A stretch of DNA of 64,000 nucleotides from Chitinophaga filiformis (GTDB taxonomy: Bacteria; Bacteroidota; Bacteroidia; Chitinophagales; Chitinophagaceae): positions 98,980 through 162,979 of the forward strand of contig NZ_JAKIRP010000020.1 of assembly GCF_021646545.1 (NCBI RefSeq), in the 5' to 3' direction. Of the stretch, positions 46,806 through 57,800 are shown piece by piece. Made by a program: the position numbers and the translations under genes. Each line of letters begins with the position of its first letter. The first letter of the stretch is position 1. The notes beneath the pieces were generated by a model that was not told the DNA's origin, searched no databases, and saw only the letters and a list, made by a program, of their open reading frames with translations.

Positions 46806-47618
46806 CTAAACACTATCACGATGAATCTTATGCGTGTATAACCAGCTCATGCTCGCTGCCATATCCAAGGTCACCTCTTCTACCAGCCTACGTAATCGCT
46901 TAGGTATTCTTTTTAATACCTCAGTCAACCCGTCTGCCTGCGTGCCTTTGATCATCGCTATTATTGACCCTTTACGTCCTTTAGCTTCTTTATTTGTAAC
47001 AATCGTGTAGAGTTCCCCACTAGCAAAGGCCGTTTCGTCAATGCTTAGATAGCGACCCATGTTTTGCTCAAAAAGCATCCATTCAGCTGCATGTTCTTTC
47101 TGCTCCCATGTGGAGTAATCGCTGAGATGGTGTTTGTATTGTTGCTGTAATTGCTTGCCATCAACCTGAAAGAAATGGACTAGAACTGTAGGACTAACAG
47201 GGCTTTCGTCCAAGTGTTTCTTTTAAAAAAAGACCGAACTCTTTGGTAATACGAGCTCCGTCACTGACAACATCCCAATCTCTGGTGATGATCTCATTAG
47301 TCTGGATATCTTCCCAGCGTCTACGTTTGATAACCAGGGTTACTTTATTTTCTCTGATCGGAAAATCTTGCACACGGACTTCGGGAAAAAGCCTTTAGAA
47401 TGGAGCTTGCGATCATTATATTCAGCAGGCGGATCAATCTTTTCTTCCAGGTAAATATGAAGCCCATTGGGCGATTGAGTGGTTTTGATCAGGTCAAAAT
47501 ACTCTAAAGCCCCTTCGGGAGAAGAAATTCTATTAACTGCCGGTAGTTCTGATCCAAGTTTGTTGCTTCTTAATGAGCTGCAAAACAACGACTTTTTAAC
47601 CTTCCCCCAAGAATTCAA
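46806..47618 (-). pseudogene. Broken ISAon1-type (ISL3-like) insertion sequence
   Basis: Two overlapping leftward frames. The first (47618 to 47194) is the small N-terminal protein (LEYFDLIKTTQSPNGLHIYLEEK, later RRRWEDI and TRDWDVV), interrupted by one missing base near 47382. The second (47213 to 46806) is the transposase (KQLQQQYKHHLSDYSTWEQKE, SIDETAF), which stops after VTLDMAASM, where the rest of the catalytic domain should follow. The element is therefore both frameshifted and truncated at its 3' end and cannot move by itself. One end abuts the PLD remnant, the other an integrase relic. Confidence 0.8.
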
Positions 47619-47626
47619 CTTGATCC

Positions 47627-47805
47627 CGAAAATCCGAGTGAAACCCTCGAGGACCTTCTATAAGTGAATGAATTTTTATAATTCATCCCTGCCCCTCCCG
47701 TCCCCAGATTTAGGAAACTATAGAAGTCATATTTGCTTGCATACTGGTGTGCGCTGTTGTGATGCGGGAATTTAGAATGCGGAGAAATCAATGGTTTTAT
47801 AATCC
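47627..47805 (+). pseudogene. Relic of a second island integrase
   Basis: About 180 bases are clearly related to 37928-38105 in the intact integrase gene: shared runs include AATCCGAG, GAATTTTTA, CCCCAGATT and the final GGAGAAATCAATGGTTTTA. In-frame stops and small deletions make it non-functional. The piece covers the linker and the catalytic GVRW region; the flanking parts are gone. It lies in the same direction as the intact gene. Confidence 0.8.
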
Positions 47806-48300
47806 GTTAACTCGATGTTAATGACCCATCCAAGCCTGCGTGTTGCCCTATCACTTACCTCCGTTTCTTAGCCTCGATTCCCGTTAGCGGGAGGACATGC
47901 CTCGACGCCTTTGTTGCATCTTTTAACCAAGAACAGAAGTTAGGGCTGCTGGAACGAAGCTATTTCATTCCAGCAGCATCTCACACATCTTGGCTACGGC
48001 AGTTGACGGAAAAGAAGGCCTTCCGGTGCTAGCTTCCTAGCCTGCGCGAGGATCCTTTCGTCTACGCCAGATTATGCTGTCATGGTCTCGGAGGACGACA
48101 GAAATACAATACTTTCACAATTTCAGTGGACCACGACCCAAAATCCGAATTTCCGATCTACCGATAGGTATATCTCAATTGTTTTTGCGTTACGTGTAGG
48201 TAACGTGAACTGTTATATAGTAACACCCTTTTCAGGTATATTACACAACAGAAGTGATAAGTCCGACCAGGAGTTCACGCGTAAATGAAAGTTGTGTCTG
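47806..48300. other. Gene-free segment
   Basis: I see no gene. A perfect hairpin GCTGCTGGAA/TTCCAGCAGC lies at 47945-47977, and CGTTAC/GTAACG plus TGTTA/TAACA stems near 48188-48224. The 68-codon open frame from 48082 has no recognisable product. Confidence 0.55.
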
Positions 48301-48340
48301 TCCCTTCTCTTGTCGGTCAGAAGACACAATAACGACAGTA
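48301..48340 (+). repeat. 40-base inverted repeat, left copy
   Basis: Read rightward this matches the reverse complement of 60800-60839 with about six mismatches, including an unbroken 20-base core centred on GTCGGTCAGAAGACAC. It lies 20 bases before the S9 peptidase start. Confidence 0.8.
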
Positions 48341-48359
48341 TAGCTTAATAACACCAACG

Positions 48360-50990
48360 ATGGCAAAAATACTTTCTTTAATATTATTTATTCTACTAAT
48401 AAAATCTGCAGCTTTTGCTCAAAAGCTAGCAATTGACACATCTGTTTTCAATAAATGGCCGTCCGTTGGTCAGGCAAAAATCAGTAATGATGGAAAATTT
48501 GTTTTATATGTGATGGACACTAACGACGTAAACAACTCTTTATCAAGACATTTCGTTTTGCAATCAACTGAGAACAACTGGCGCATGATCGTTCCCAATA
48601 TTGATTTTCACTCTCCTTTTACGGGTGATAGTAAAAAGTCCGTATTCATACATTCTTCTGATAGCTTAGCTATATTAACACTTGGTACTGCTTTAATTGA
48701 CTATATACCACAAATAAGTTTTTACAAACTTTGCGATGATTGGTTGATATATAGAACTAAGAGCCTCCCCGATAAGGTTACTTTTAGGAACTTAGTTAAT
48801 AGTAGCAAAGTTGAATATTCAAAAGTTAAGGACATTATTTTTGATTCCAATAATAAGGGTGTTGTTTTGGAAATTCTTAACGATTCCGATCAAATTGAAT
48901 TAGTATACCACGATTTGACTAAAAATAAACAGAAAAAATTTTGGAAGGGGCTTAACCCATCTGGAATTTATTTTAGTAAGAGCCATGAGCAGATAGCATT
49001 TACAAACTTTGCAAACGAAATTAATACACTTTGGTATTACAGAATTGGCGATGCAACAGCGAAGAGTATTATGACTGATACGAGCAAAGGTGTTACTCAA
49101 GGATTAAAAATTCATCGAGTTAATAATATAAGTAATAATGGTCAACAGGTTTTTTTTACCCTAGTACCAACTAAAAAAGATGATTCTAGTATATGTAATA
49201 AAGATGTAGAAATTCTCAGCTACTTAACGCCCAATCTTCGAGAGCAATCATTTTCAAACGAAAGTTTTCTTGCAGTTATCAACTTAGCATCTGGCAAGAT
49301 TGTTAGACTTCAAGAAACGAATGAAATTATTGGCAACCCTGTTGGGAAATATGTTATTGTTTCACATTATTCCGAGGGAGGGGATTGGGCTGAACGATAT
49401 TGGAATAAAAATTCATTTCGAAGCATTTACTTGGTTTCAACGCAAGATGGCAAAAGAACATTATTACCTACCGCCTCCTACGAATTATCACCTAATGGGA
49501 ACTATGCGGTTTACTATGATTTCAAACAACGAGGTTATTTTGCTTATAAGACCCAAAACGGATCAATAGTGAACTTGTCAAGCGGCATTAAAACAAATTG
49601 GATAAAATACCAGAATGATTATCCAGATGCAGCTGAAAATGATTACGGCATACAAGGATGGCTCAAAGGGGGCGAGGAAGTTCTGTTGAGAGATCAGTTT
49701 GATATTTGGCAGATAAGTTTAAATGGGAAAAACACGCCTATAAACATTACTAATGGCTACGGCTCAAAATCAGGAGTAATATTTTATCAATATAATTCAA
49801 AACAATTCGAGAATTTAAACCACGGAACTAATCTAGTAGTCATGGGCTTCGACACAAATTCCAAAGAGAATGGATTTTACCGAATAACGATTGGGAAGAA
49901 AGCCGATCCCCATTTAATGAGTAAAGGATCGTACCTATATTATATGCCATTGGCGCAAATTAAGAACCAAGGTGAGCCACCAATAAAGGCACGCAATGCA
50001 GAAGCTTATATCATAAATAGAATGAGTGCAACTGAGTCACCAAATTTATATTTCACAAAAGACTTCATAAATTTTTCCCCACTAACGGAGATTCATCCTG
50101 AGAGAAAGTATAACTGGTTAACCTCCGAGTTAATAAACTGGAAACTGCCAGACGGGTCAATTGCACAAGGAATTTTATACAAACCTGAAAATTTTGATAA
50201 CAAAAAAAAATATCCGATACTATTCCATTATTATGAAAAGTTCTCGTCAAATTTAAACGTATATTTTAAGCCGCGGCCATCGCCAGGCGACCTTGATATT
50301 CCAACATATGTTAGCAATGATTATTTAGTATTTCTGCCAGACATACACTATAAATTAGGGTATCCTGGAAATAGTGTCTTGTCAACTATTATTTCAGCGG
50401 CAGAGCATTTAGCAACAATTCCCTATATAGATGCCAAAAAAATGGGAATCCAAGGACATAGTTTTGGAGGTTACGAAACAAATTATATAATTGCAAATAC
50501 AACCATTTTTTCAGCGGCATGTTCAGCAGCTGGTTTCTCCGATATCATTAGTTATTATGGATCAGGGGGCATTGGCCAGTCAATGGTAGAAGAAGGTCAG
50601 CTAAGAATCGGTTCAAATTTATGGAATAGACCGGAGCGTTTTATTGAAAATTCTCCCATTTTCCGCGCAAATCGAATATTCACACCTTTGTTGATGCAGA
50701 ATAATAAACAGGATATGGCAGTTCCTTTCTCACAAGCGATGGAGTTATTTACTGCACTAAGGCGCTTGGGTAAAAGGGTTTGGTTGCTACAATATTACGA
50801 CGAGGGACATACATTGTCGAAACACGAAAACGCAATGGATTTTACAATCAGAATGCGCCAGTTTTTTGATCACTATTTAAAGGATGCTCCAGCACCAAGA
50901 TGGATGACTCGATATTCTGTTTCGGAAAATTGTTTAGATTTTGATTCTGAAATAAAAACTCCTGGCCCTGGATTATCAAGTGATAAATAA
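48360..50990 (+). CDS. S9-family (prolyl oligopeptidase-like) exported peptidase
   Basis: An 876-residue exported serine peptidase with a signal peptide (residues 1-20, ending AFA). A long N-terminal beta-propeller-like region (about 25-590) precedes an alpha/beta-hydrolase domain with the triad Ser701 (GHSFGGYE), Asp785 (KQDMAVP) and His817 (DEGHTL). Family members cut peptides, commonly after Pro or Ala. It is the first gene of the module bounded by 40-base inverted repeats, which also encodes a SusC/SusD pair with its own sigma/anti-sigma factors. I infer that peptides or a protein substrate are imported by that pair and degraded here. The gene is markedly AT-rich. Confidence 0.88.
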   Translation: MAKILSLILFILLIKSAAFAQKLAIDTSVFNKWPSVGQAKISNDGKFVLYVMDTNDVNNSLSRHFVLQSTENNWRMIVPNIDFHSPFTGDSKKSVFIHSSDSLAILTLGTALIDYIPQISFYKLCDDWLIYRTKSLPDKVTFRNLVNSSKVEYSKVKDIIFDSNNKGVVLEILNDSDQIELVYHDLTKNKQKKFWKGLNPSGIYFSKSHEQIAFTNFANEINTLWYYRIGDATAKSIMTDTSKGVTQGLKIHRVNNISNNGQQVFFTLVPTKKDDSSICNKDVEILSYLTPNLREQSFSNESFLAVINLASGKIVRLQETNEIIGNPVGKYVIVSHYSEGGDWAERYWNKNSFRSIYLVSTQDGKRTLLPTASYELSPNGNYAVYYDFKQRGYFAYKTQNGSIVNLSSGIKTNWIKYQNDYPDAAENDYGIQGWLKGGEEVLLRDQFDIWQISLNGKNTPINITNGYGSKSGVIFYQYNSKQFENLNHGTNLVVMGFDTNSKENGFYRITIGKKADPHLMSKGSYLYYMPLAQIKNQGEPPIKARNAEAYIINRMSATESPNLYFTKDFINFSPLTEIHPERKYNWLTSELINWKLPDGSIAQGILYKPENFDNKKKYPILFHYYEKFSSNLNVYFKPRPSPGDLDIPTYVSNDYLVFLPDIHYKLGYPGNSVLSTIISAAEHLATIPYIDAKKMGIQGHSFGGYETNYIIANTTIFSAACSAAGFSDIISYYGSGGIGQSMVEEGQLRIGSNLWNRPERFIENSPIFRANRIFTPLLMQNNKQDMAVPFSQAMELFTALRRLGKRVWLLQYYDEGHTLSKHENAMDFTIRMRQFFDHYLKDAPAPRWMTRYSVSENCLDFDSEIKTPGPGLSSDK

Positions 50991-50998
50991 CCAAGAAA

Positions 50999-51031
50999 AT
51001 TCGGCACGGGACTATATAACCCGTGCCGAAT
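50999..51031. terminator. Bidirectional terminator hairpin
   Basis: Perfect 12-base arms (50999-51010 and 51020-51031) with a 9-base loop lie between the convergent S9 peptidase and DUF6520-like genes. Confidence 0.8.
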
Positions 51032-51044
51032 AAAACATTACCTA

Positions 51045-51302
51045 TTAAAGGAATGTCGTGTACACGTAACCAGTCGAAGTTGGGAAAGCTGTCGATACTG
51101 TTGTAAAATAATACAAAGTAGCTCCCGGGATCTGGGTCGTAGTTGAAGTAGCATTGGAGATTGTACGTGTTGGCAAGAGGGTTGATGTCGTTCCAACATA
51201 GTAAGTTACAATGCTATAGTTTTTCTTTGCTTTAAATGCAAATGCGCCACCTACTACGGCAAAAATTGCGATGGCGGATAGAAGAACACGTGCTTTTTTC
51301 AT
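51045..51302 (-). CDS. DUF6520-like small exported peptide
   Basis: An 85-residue protein from ATG 51302 (an upstream in-frame start would add eight residues). It opens with MKKARVLLSAIAIFAVVGGAFAF, a clear signal peptide, followed by a short Thr/Ser/Tyr-rich mature part without cysteines. The layout resembles DUF6520 family peptides of Bacteroidota, which are small exported proteins of unknown function often found near Sus-type loci. It is convergent with the S9 peptidase and separated from it by a strong hairpin. The family call is by pattern only. Confidence 0.6.
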   Translation of the reverse strand: MKKARVLLSAIAIFAVVGGAFAFKAKKNYSIVTYYVGTTSTLLPTRTISNATSTTTQIPGATLYYFTTVSTAFPTSTGYVYTTFL

Positions 51303-51326
51303 AGCATATCTGTCTTTTAGAATCAA

Positions 51327-52474
51327 AAGACAAAACTTTATGTGCGAATATATACCTACTCTTTTCTAATGGTTTTCGGCTTTCCCATTTTGTTTGCCGG
51401 CTTTGCTTGCAATCAAAACCGGCTATGCTAACTAGCAATATCGTTTTACTCTGCAGGTCTTAATCCTAACAGATCTTCAGCCCCAACAGTTTTTTTTAAC
51501 ATTATAGCTATACGATAAATTGAAGTTACCGGTGGTGTTATTCTTTTTTTTTTGCTGGTGTTCTACTCACCTATGCCGCCGTTATCGAGCAGAAAATACG
51601 ACAACGCGGCATAAGATTCATTGCTATATCCGTTGTCATGTTGACTCGCTTCGGTCATGAGATCGCATCGGTAAGTTTTAACCGATAACTGAAAGAGAAC
51701 ACATCTTTGAACGGTATCGCGTGGGCGATGCTGATGGACTACGCTCTGCTACTCCTTTATTAGTTTGTTCCCTCACTTATGAAGGAGTCAGGTTCTCGAA
51801 GAGCCTCAACCGACAAAAGACACTGCGGCGCTACTCCTCCGCTAGATTTCCCCCCGACTTATATTGTGGTCCAGAAAATACAGCTGTGCTGAGGAACACC
51901 GTAGACGACGACATATGTTATATAAGAATCAGCAATAATAAAGTATGATTTGATTATTGAACTTAGAATTTATAAACTTGGTTTGTGTCAAAAACTATGG
52001 CGACTCTTATGGTTTGGTTCTCTGAATTGTCATTACGAAGATAGCAGAGTGCGGTATAGAACTATTTAGTAGTTAGTATATAAAGTTTGGAGGGAAAATA
52101 CTTTTTTGTTTAGAACAAAAACATACCCCATAGGTGTCTTAAACAAAAAGGTTTCAACCGAAATTGAAACCCCCTTGTATGAAAAAAGCTAAAATAATCT
52201 TAGCAATATTGCTCTTGCGTAATTGGTGATGCATAGCATTTGACTGTTTTCAGCTACCTGCAAATTGCAGCAATAATGCAGTTATAAACTTAGGAGATCT
52301 GGAAAGATTATTTAGAGCTAAGGAAATATCTCAGCTTTATTTTCTATCCTGGCAAGGTCTCACACATCCTCATGTTGTCGGCACCGGATAATGTAAATTT
52401 TTGGCAATTAAGGAGGTGCAATAGAAATTTCCAGATAGGTTTACATTTAGCAGACAACATTAACTGATTTAATG
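51327..52474. other. Gene-free segment with a leader remnant
   Basis: No intact gene. A perfect GGTTTCAA/TTGAAACC hairpin (52150-52171) is followed at 52179 by MKKAKIILAILLL and a stop after 16 codons, which looks like the severed signal-peptide start of a small exported peptide gene. TATGCCGC/GCGGCATA arms lie near 51572-51614. Open frames such as 51721-51948 look non-coding. Confidence 0.5.
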
Positions 52475-52559
52475 GAGAACACGCCGCCACCGCGCCATTC
52501 CTCATGCCCCATCCCGGTAGGGTTCCAAACAATGGGGAAAGTATTTACAAAAAAAATGA
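52475..52559 (+). repeat. 91-base island repeat, copy B (diverged)
   Basis: This aligns without gaps to 60659-60743, sharing the blocks CGCCATTCC, CCCCATCCCGG and CAAACAATGGGGAA. In the inner stem one G-C pair of the other copies is changed to A-T on both sides, and one pair is lost. It lies between the leader remnant and the end of the fecR-type gene. Confidence 0.75.
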
Positions 52560-52630
52560 TGCTTCCCCCTATGCCGGCGTGCGGCCATGATCTCGGAGTT
52601 CCTGTGGGATAAAATACACTATGGTGAAAA

Positions 52631-53770
52631 TTACTTAATGTGAATCATACCTTTTGCATCGGTATAATAATCAATTGTGTTGGTTAGCATCATGCCATCA
52701 AGGGTAAATTCAATAGGCTTTGTTTTAAACACATACCCAGTAAACTGTTGTTTAGCTGCCCGGTCATTGTCAACGACTACAGTCACTCCATACCATCGGG
52801 ACAATAATTTGCTGATTTCATAAAAGCTCGCATCATTAAGATAGTATCGTCCTTGTATCCAGGCCAGCACTTCTGATGCATCAAAAGTTGAGGTTTTAAG
52901 TCCGTTTTCCGTACTTGTTGCTTCTTTACCAGGTTTAAGAACGGCGCTGTCATTGTATGCCTTAACTTTAACAGATCCATTTACCAAAGCTATTTTATGA
53001 ATGCCACTATCGTAGGTATTTACATTAAATTCTGTTCCAAGCACCTCCAACTCCCCGTGAGGCAGATGAACTATAAAAGGTTGATTGGCCTTACTTTTAA
53101 CTCTAATATATGCTTCGCCGTTTATACATACTTCCCTCCGTTCCTTAGAAAACTGTAATGGAAACCGTAACTGGCTTGCTGAGTTAATATGTATCTCAGA
53201 ACCATCCTCTAATTTAATCTTATAGTCCATGCCATTAGGAACGGTTAGTAAGGCAAATTGTCCTATGTTGTTGTCTGCTACATGATAGGATAATGTTCGA
53301 TCAGTAGTGGATATACTAACATTATTAGCTTTTAGCTGCTTGGCGCTTGAATCCAATGTAATATGCTCTCCATTAGGCAAGAAAAGTATTATTCCTTTAT
53401 CTGAACTTTCAAACTGGCTAAAAATTCTGCTACTATTAACTTTATCTTTGCCCACATTTACCAAATAAGTTAATCCAACTACAATGATCACACATGCTGC
53501 TACCGCAATGGCTATCCGCCTTACTCTTGCCCTGCTGCGTCTTTGGTTTTGAATAACGTTAAGTATCTGTTCTGCCTCTTGTTCTGTAGAATATTTTTCT
53601 TTGAAGGCATTTAAGGGAGTCATTAATCTCCGATGTAGTTCATCTCTTAATTTCAATGCCTCGGGATATTTGTCAATAGCTTCTTGAAGAGTTTCCCGAT
53701 CTTCTTTTGAAATCTGTCCTGTGATTTCATCTATAACAAGGTTTTCTATAAGTTCCAAGTCTAAGTTCAT
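52631..53770 (-). CDS. FecR-family anti-sigma factor
   Basis: A 379-residue inner-membrane protein. A cytoplasmic N-terminal anti-sigma region (1-85) and one membrane helix (about 86-104, IAIAVAACVIIVVGLTYLV) are followed by a periplasmic FecR domain (LTVPNGMDYKIKLEDGSEIHINSASQLRFP and GEAYIRVKSKANQPFIVHLPHGELEVLGTEFNV) and a C-terminal DUF4974 domain. It holds the ECF sigma factor encoded 45 bases upstream inactive until the STN domain of the SusC-type receptor signals that substrate is bound. All three partners are present in this module. Confidence 0.93.
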   Translation of the reverse strand: MNLDLELIENLVIDEITGQISKEDRETLQEAIDKYPEALKLRDELHRRLMTPLNAFKEKYSTEQEAEQILNVIQNQRRSRARVRRIAIAVAACVIIVVGLTYLVNVGKDKVNSSRIFSQFESSDKGIILFLPNGEHITLDSSAKQLKANNVSISTTDRTLSYHVADNNIGQFALLTVPNGMDYKIKLEDGSEIHINSASQLRFPLQFSKERREVCINGEAYIRVKSKANQPFIVHLPHGELEVLGTEFNVNTYDSGIHKIALVNGSVKVKAYNDSAVLKPGKEATSTENGLKTSTFDASEVLAWIQGRYYLNDASFYEISKLLSRWYGVTVVVDNDRAAKQQFTGYVFKTKPIEFTLDGMMLTNTIDYYTDAKGMIHIK

Positions 53771-53815
53771 AATACTTCTATAACGCAGAATTCAAATTAA
53801 TATACTGGTGAACGA

Positions 53816-54370
53816 TCATTTTATGGTTAAAGGATACAGTTTTGTCCTGAGCTTTTTAACTGCAATTGATAGTGTATTCCTTGCTGTCTGCATTTCTATA
53901 TTTTGCTCTTGCATAACATCGCTTATGCTCTTCCCTTCAATATAAAGGGAACAAAATACACGCTTTTGTACACCAGGAAGTGATTGAATGGCGGTATTGA
54001 TATGCCGTCCCATTTCTGCATTTTCCAAAGGATTTTCATTCACAAATGTAGGCTGAACATACTCAAAAGCGGATTTTTTCACATCTCTTGCCGCTCTCTT
54101 CCTCAATGCAGATATACTAGCATTTTTAGTGAGTGTAAAAAGGTACCGACCAATGACAGTATCATTTCTTAGACTGCAGCGCACATCCCAAAGCTTCAAA
54201 AAAACGTCATTCACTACTTCCCGCGCCTCTTCTATGTCATTTAATATAAGGACCGCCTTACATACTAATTTATGATGGTATAGACATATAATTTTCTTAA
54301 GAGCTTTTTCATCGTTATTAACTAATTGATTAAGCAGCTCATCCTTATAGCAGGTAGCTCCATCGTTCAT
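53816..54370 (-). CDS. ECF RNA polymerase sigma-70 factor
   Basis: A 184-residue sigma factor with region 2 (LYHHKLVCKAVLILNDIEEAREVVNDVFLKLW) and region 4 (LPGVQKRVFCSLYIEGKSISDVMQEQNIEMQTARNTLSIAVKKLR) and no other domain, as in Bacteroidota ECF factors that control Sus-type loci. It is divergent from the SusC gene across a 520-base region and lies before the FecR gene. It most likely drives the susC-susD genes when the receptor is occupied. Confidence 0.93.
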   Translation of the reverse strand: MNDGATCYKDELLNQLVNNDEKALKKIICLYHHKLVCKAVLILNDIEEAREVVNDVFLKLWDVRCSLRNDTVIGRYLFTLTKNASISALRKRAARDVKKSAFEYVQPTFVNENPLENAEMGRHINTAIQSLPGVQKRVFCSLYIEGKSISDVMQEQNIEMQTARNTLSIAVKKLRTKLYPLTIK

Positions 54371-54891
54371 ACTGGCTGGTGGTTGGTTTGTGGATTATTC
54401 TTAAATAAGATGCTACTTTTTGCACATTCACATCAAATTATTTACATGACAAATTCAGCAATGACTCTCTTTCCTATTTTAAATAGAACATCTCGATTGA
54501 GCTATAAAGTAACAATTTTTTAATAAACTGATAAAATTAGATTTTGAGGAGTACTGTGATCTTCAAAAAAAAAAAAAAAATTGCTACACCATTGGTACAT
54601 TTTCTAGTTTTCTGCGTCTTTATATAAACTAACCAATACTATTAATCAAAAGTAGTTCAAATGCTCGCATCTGTTTATACAAACAGGCTATTTTTTTATT
54701 GTCATATACCTTATACTCACTTTCCCTTTTATAACCATAAACCTTTATTGCTTAAATGTGTATATAATTAATTGCATATATTGTTTTAGTATATATAATT
54801 GATAATTAACATTATTCTTTTCAACTGTGCAGTTGTAATTCGCTCTTTTGCTAAAGGGACCAACCATTCGCTCAACCAAATTTGATTGTTT
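54371..54891. other. Divergent regulatory region, very AT-rich
   Basis: This lies between the sigma factor and susC genes. It contains a run of 16 A (54565-54580) and a palindrome CAACTGTGCAGTTG (54822-54835) about 60 bases before the SusC start. No clean TAnnTTTG promoter was seen, which fits recognition by the ECF factor rather than the housekeeping sigma. Confidence 0.55.
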
Positions 54892-57800
54892 ATGCCTCAA
54901 TCCATCCGCAAATTTTATCGGCCTTTATGCCAATCATTTCTATTATTTTTTTTGATTCAAGTTCTCGTAATTTCTCATGCCCAAGGCGGTCGAGTCATAA
55001 ACCGGCCAGTCTCTCTCTCTGCTACTAATGAGCCCCTAGGATCAATTCTAAAGAAGATTACTAAATCAACCGGTATTAATATCTTCTTTAACAGTGTAGA
55101 CTTATCAGAGTATTCTAATGTGACCATTAGCGTAAAGAACAAGCTTTTTACTGATGTCATGCATGAATTGCTTGATCCCAGAGGTCTGGAATGGGTAGAT
55201 CTTGATGATTCAGCGATCTCCGTTAAAAGGAGTCCTCAAAAAGCTAATTCTGAGTCTGCTTCACCTGCAGATTCCTCAATTTCAATCACAGGCAAAGTGA
55301 CGAATGAAAAAGGCAGCCCGCTTCCGGGAGCAACCGTAATGATCAGAGGCACCAATAAAGGAAGTGCAACAGATGTGAACGGCAATTTTGTAATCAACAG
55401 TGTGCCGCCAAATGCTTATCTAATGATTAGTAACATTTCGTTTCTTTCGAAATCTATTCCTATTAAAGGTCGATCCTTTTTAGGAACAATTACCCTACAA
55501 GGATACATTGGAGAATTAGATGAAACCGTCATAGTGGCTTATGGTACAACTACAAACCGCACTTCCACTGGAAATGTAACAACCATAAGATCTAAAGATA
55601 TCGGAAATCAACCCGTGAACAATCCTATATTGGCTCTTGCAGGAAGAGTGCCGGGATTACAGATTACTCAGGCTTCAGGCCTCGTTGGTGGAGGGGTTAA
55701 AATACAAATACAAGGACAAAACAGTATTCGTAATGGTAACGATCCCTTTTACGTAATCGACGGTGTTCCATATATTTCGCAGCTTTTGCCAAATTTTGGC
55801 GGTGTTCTTGAAGGTGCCGGTATAACAAATAACGGCCAACATGGAAATCCACTATCTTTTATTAACATCTCCGATATCGAGAGCATATCTGTTCTCAAAG
55901 ACGCAGATGCTACTGCAATATATGGTTCGAAGGCCGCAAATGGAGCTATTTTGATTACAACAAAAAGAGGAAAAGCAGGGAAAACAAGAGTAGACGCAAA
56001 CCTTCAGCAAGGATGGGGTAGAGTAAGCCGTAAGCTGAATTTATTGAACACACAACAGTACCTGACAATGAGGCGGGAAGGCTTTTCAAATGATAAAATC
56101 GACTTTTCATCTCCTCCATTTGACATCCCTGAAGTTCGAACAGCTATCGCCCCCGACCTATTTTTCTGGGACACTACTCGTTATACCAACTGGCAAAAAA
56201 AATTTATAGGCGGAACTGCCAAATACACTAATCTAAACTTAAGCTTTTCAGGAGGCACATCAAATACGCACTATTTAGTAGGAACTACCTATCGTAAAGA
56301 ATCAACCGTTTTTCCAAAAGATTTTGTAGATGAAAAAGGAGCGGTACATTTTAACATTAACAGTGTTACACCCAATCAAAAATTTCATCTAAGCTTGTCC
56401 GCAAATTACCTTGTTGATAATAACAGGTTACCAAGTGTCGACATAACATCGAGAATTTTCCTGGCCCCAAACGCTCCAACATTGTATAATAACGACGGAT
56501 CTATAAACTGGGCACTCGATGCAACAGGAAAAACAACGTTTCCCAACCCAATGTCTGAGTTAGAAAAAAAGTACACAGTCAAAACAAATAACCTAGTTAG
56601 CAACGCAGTACTGAAATATCAGATAACCAAAGAAATAGACATTAGCAGCAGTTTCGGGTTTACTACTATGCAATCAAAAGAAACTGTAATTACGCCAAAC
56701 ACAGCTACACAACCAGAGTTAAGACCATATATATTGAATGGTGGACTGTATGGTAATAATAATATTAGTTCATGGATAATTGAACCACAAATAAATTACC
56801 AGAATACTATAAGCAAGGGCAATCTGAATTTGCTAATTGGAACTTCTATTCAAAGGACAGATGCAAACGGCCAGTCATACTCGGGGGAAGGATATCTAAG
56901 TGACGATGTTATATCAGATCCTAAATCTGCATCAATTATCAGGTCATTTTCCTCTACAGCATATATTTATAAGTATAACGCTCTTTTTGGTCGATTGAAC
57001 TATAATTGGGAGAATAAATATATACTCAATATATCAGTACGTAGAGATGGAAGCAGCAGATTCGGAGCAGCTAATAGGTTTCATAACTTTGGAGCAATAG
57101 GAGGAGCCTGGATATTATCAGAAGAGAGTTTTCTTAAAGGAATGCAGCCAGCTTTAAGTTTTCTAAAGTTAAAGCTGAGCTATGGAACAACTGGAAACGA
57201 CCAGATAGGGAATTACGCATACCTTAACCTATATACGCCGGTTGCTCAAGATATACCATATCAAGGTTCAACAATTATCACGCCGACTGGCTTACCCAAC
57301 CCGTATATCCAATGGGAAGAGACAAGAAAGCTGAATATCGGTACGGACTTTGGTTTTTTTAATGATATATTAACGCTTAACGCCAATTACTTTAATAACA
57401 GATCGTCTAATCAACTATTAAATTATGCATTACCAAGCATGGCTGGCGGAGGAGTCCTAAGAAACTTTCCCGCCACCATAAGGAATTCAGGATTAGAGTT
57501 AGTCATTAGTGGTTCATGGGTAAGGAGTAAGGAAGTAGAATGGTCATCTAGTATAAATATTACTTTCAGCAAAAATAAGCTTGTTTCTTTCCCAAATCAA
57601 GAACAATCAAGCTATGCAAACGTGCTTATAGTCGGTCGCTCACTTAGTACAAGAAGGATCTATAAATACATTGGTGTCAATAGCGAAACTGGAGTGTATG
57701 AGTTTTCGGACAGTTTAGGAAAATTCACTTCAGCTCCGGATTTTAGAAGAGATGCAAATATTTTGATCGATTTGGCTCCAAAATATTATGGTGGTTTAAA

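Noticed and set aside
51721..51948. A 75-codon frame downstream of the DUF6520-like gene
   Set aside because: Composition and codon use look random and there is no recognisable product.
54565..54580. A run of 16 A as a regulatory element
   Set aside because: It lies in a very AT-rich divergent region and could be chance or a sequencing-prone homopolymer.
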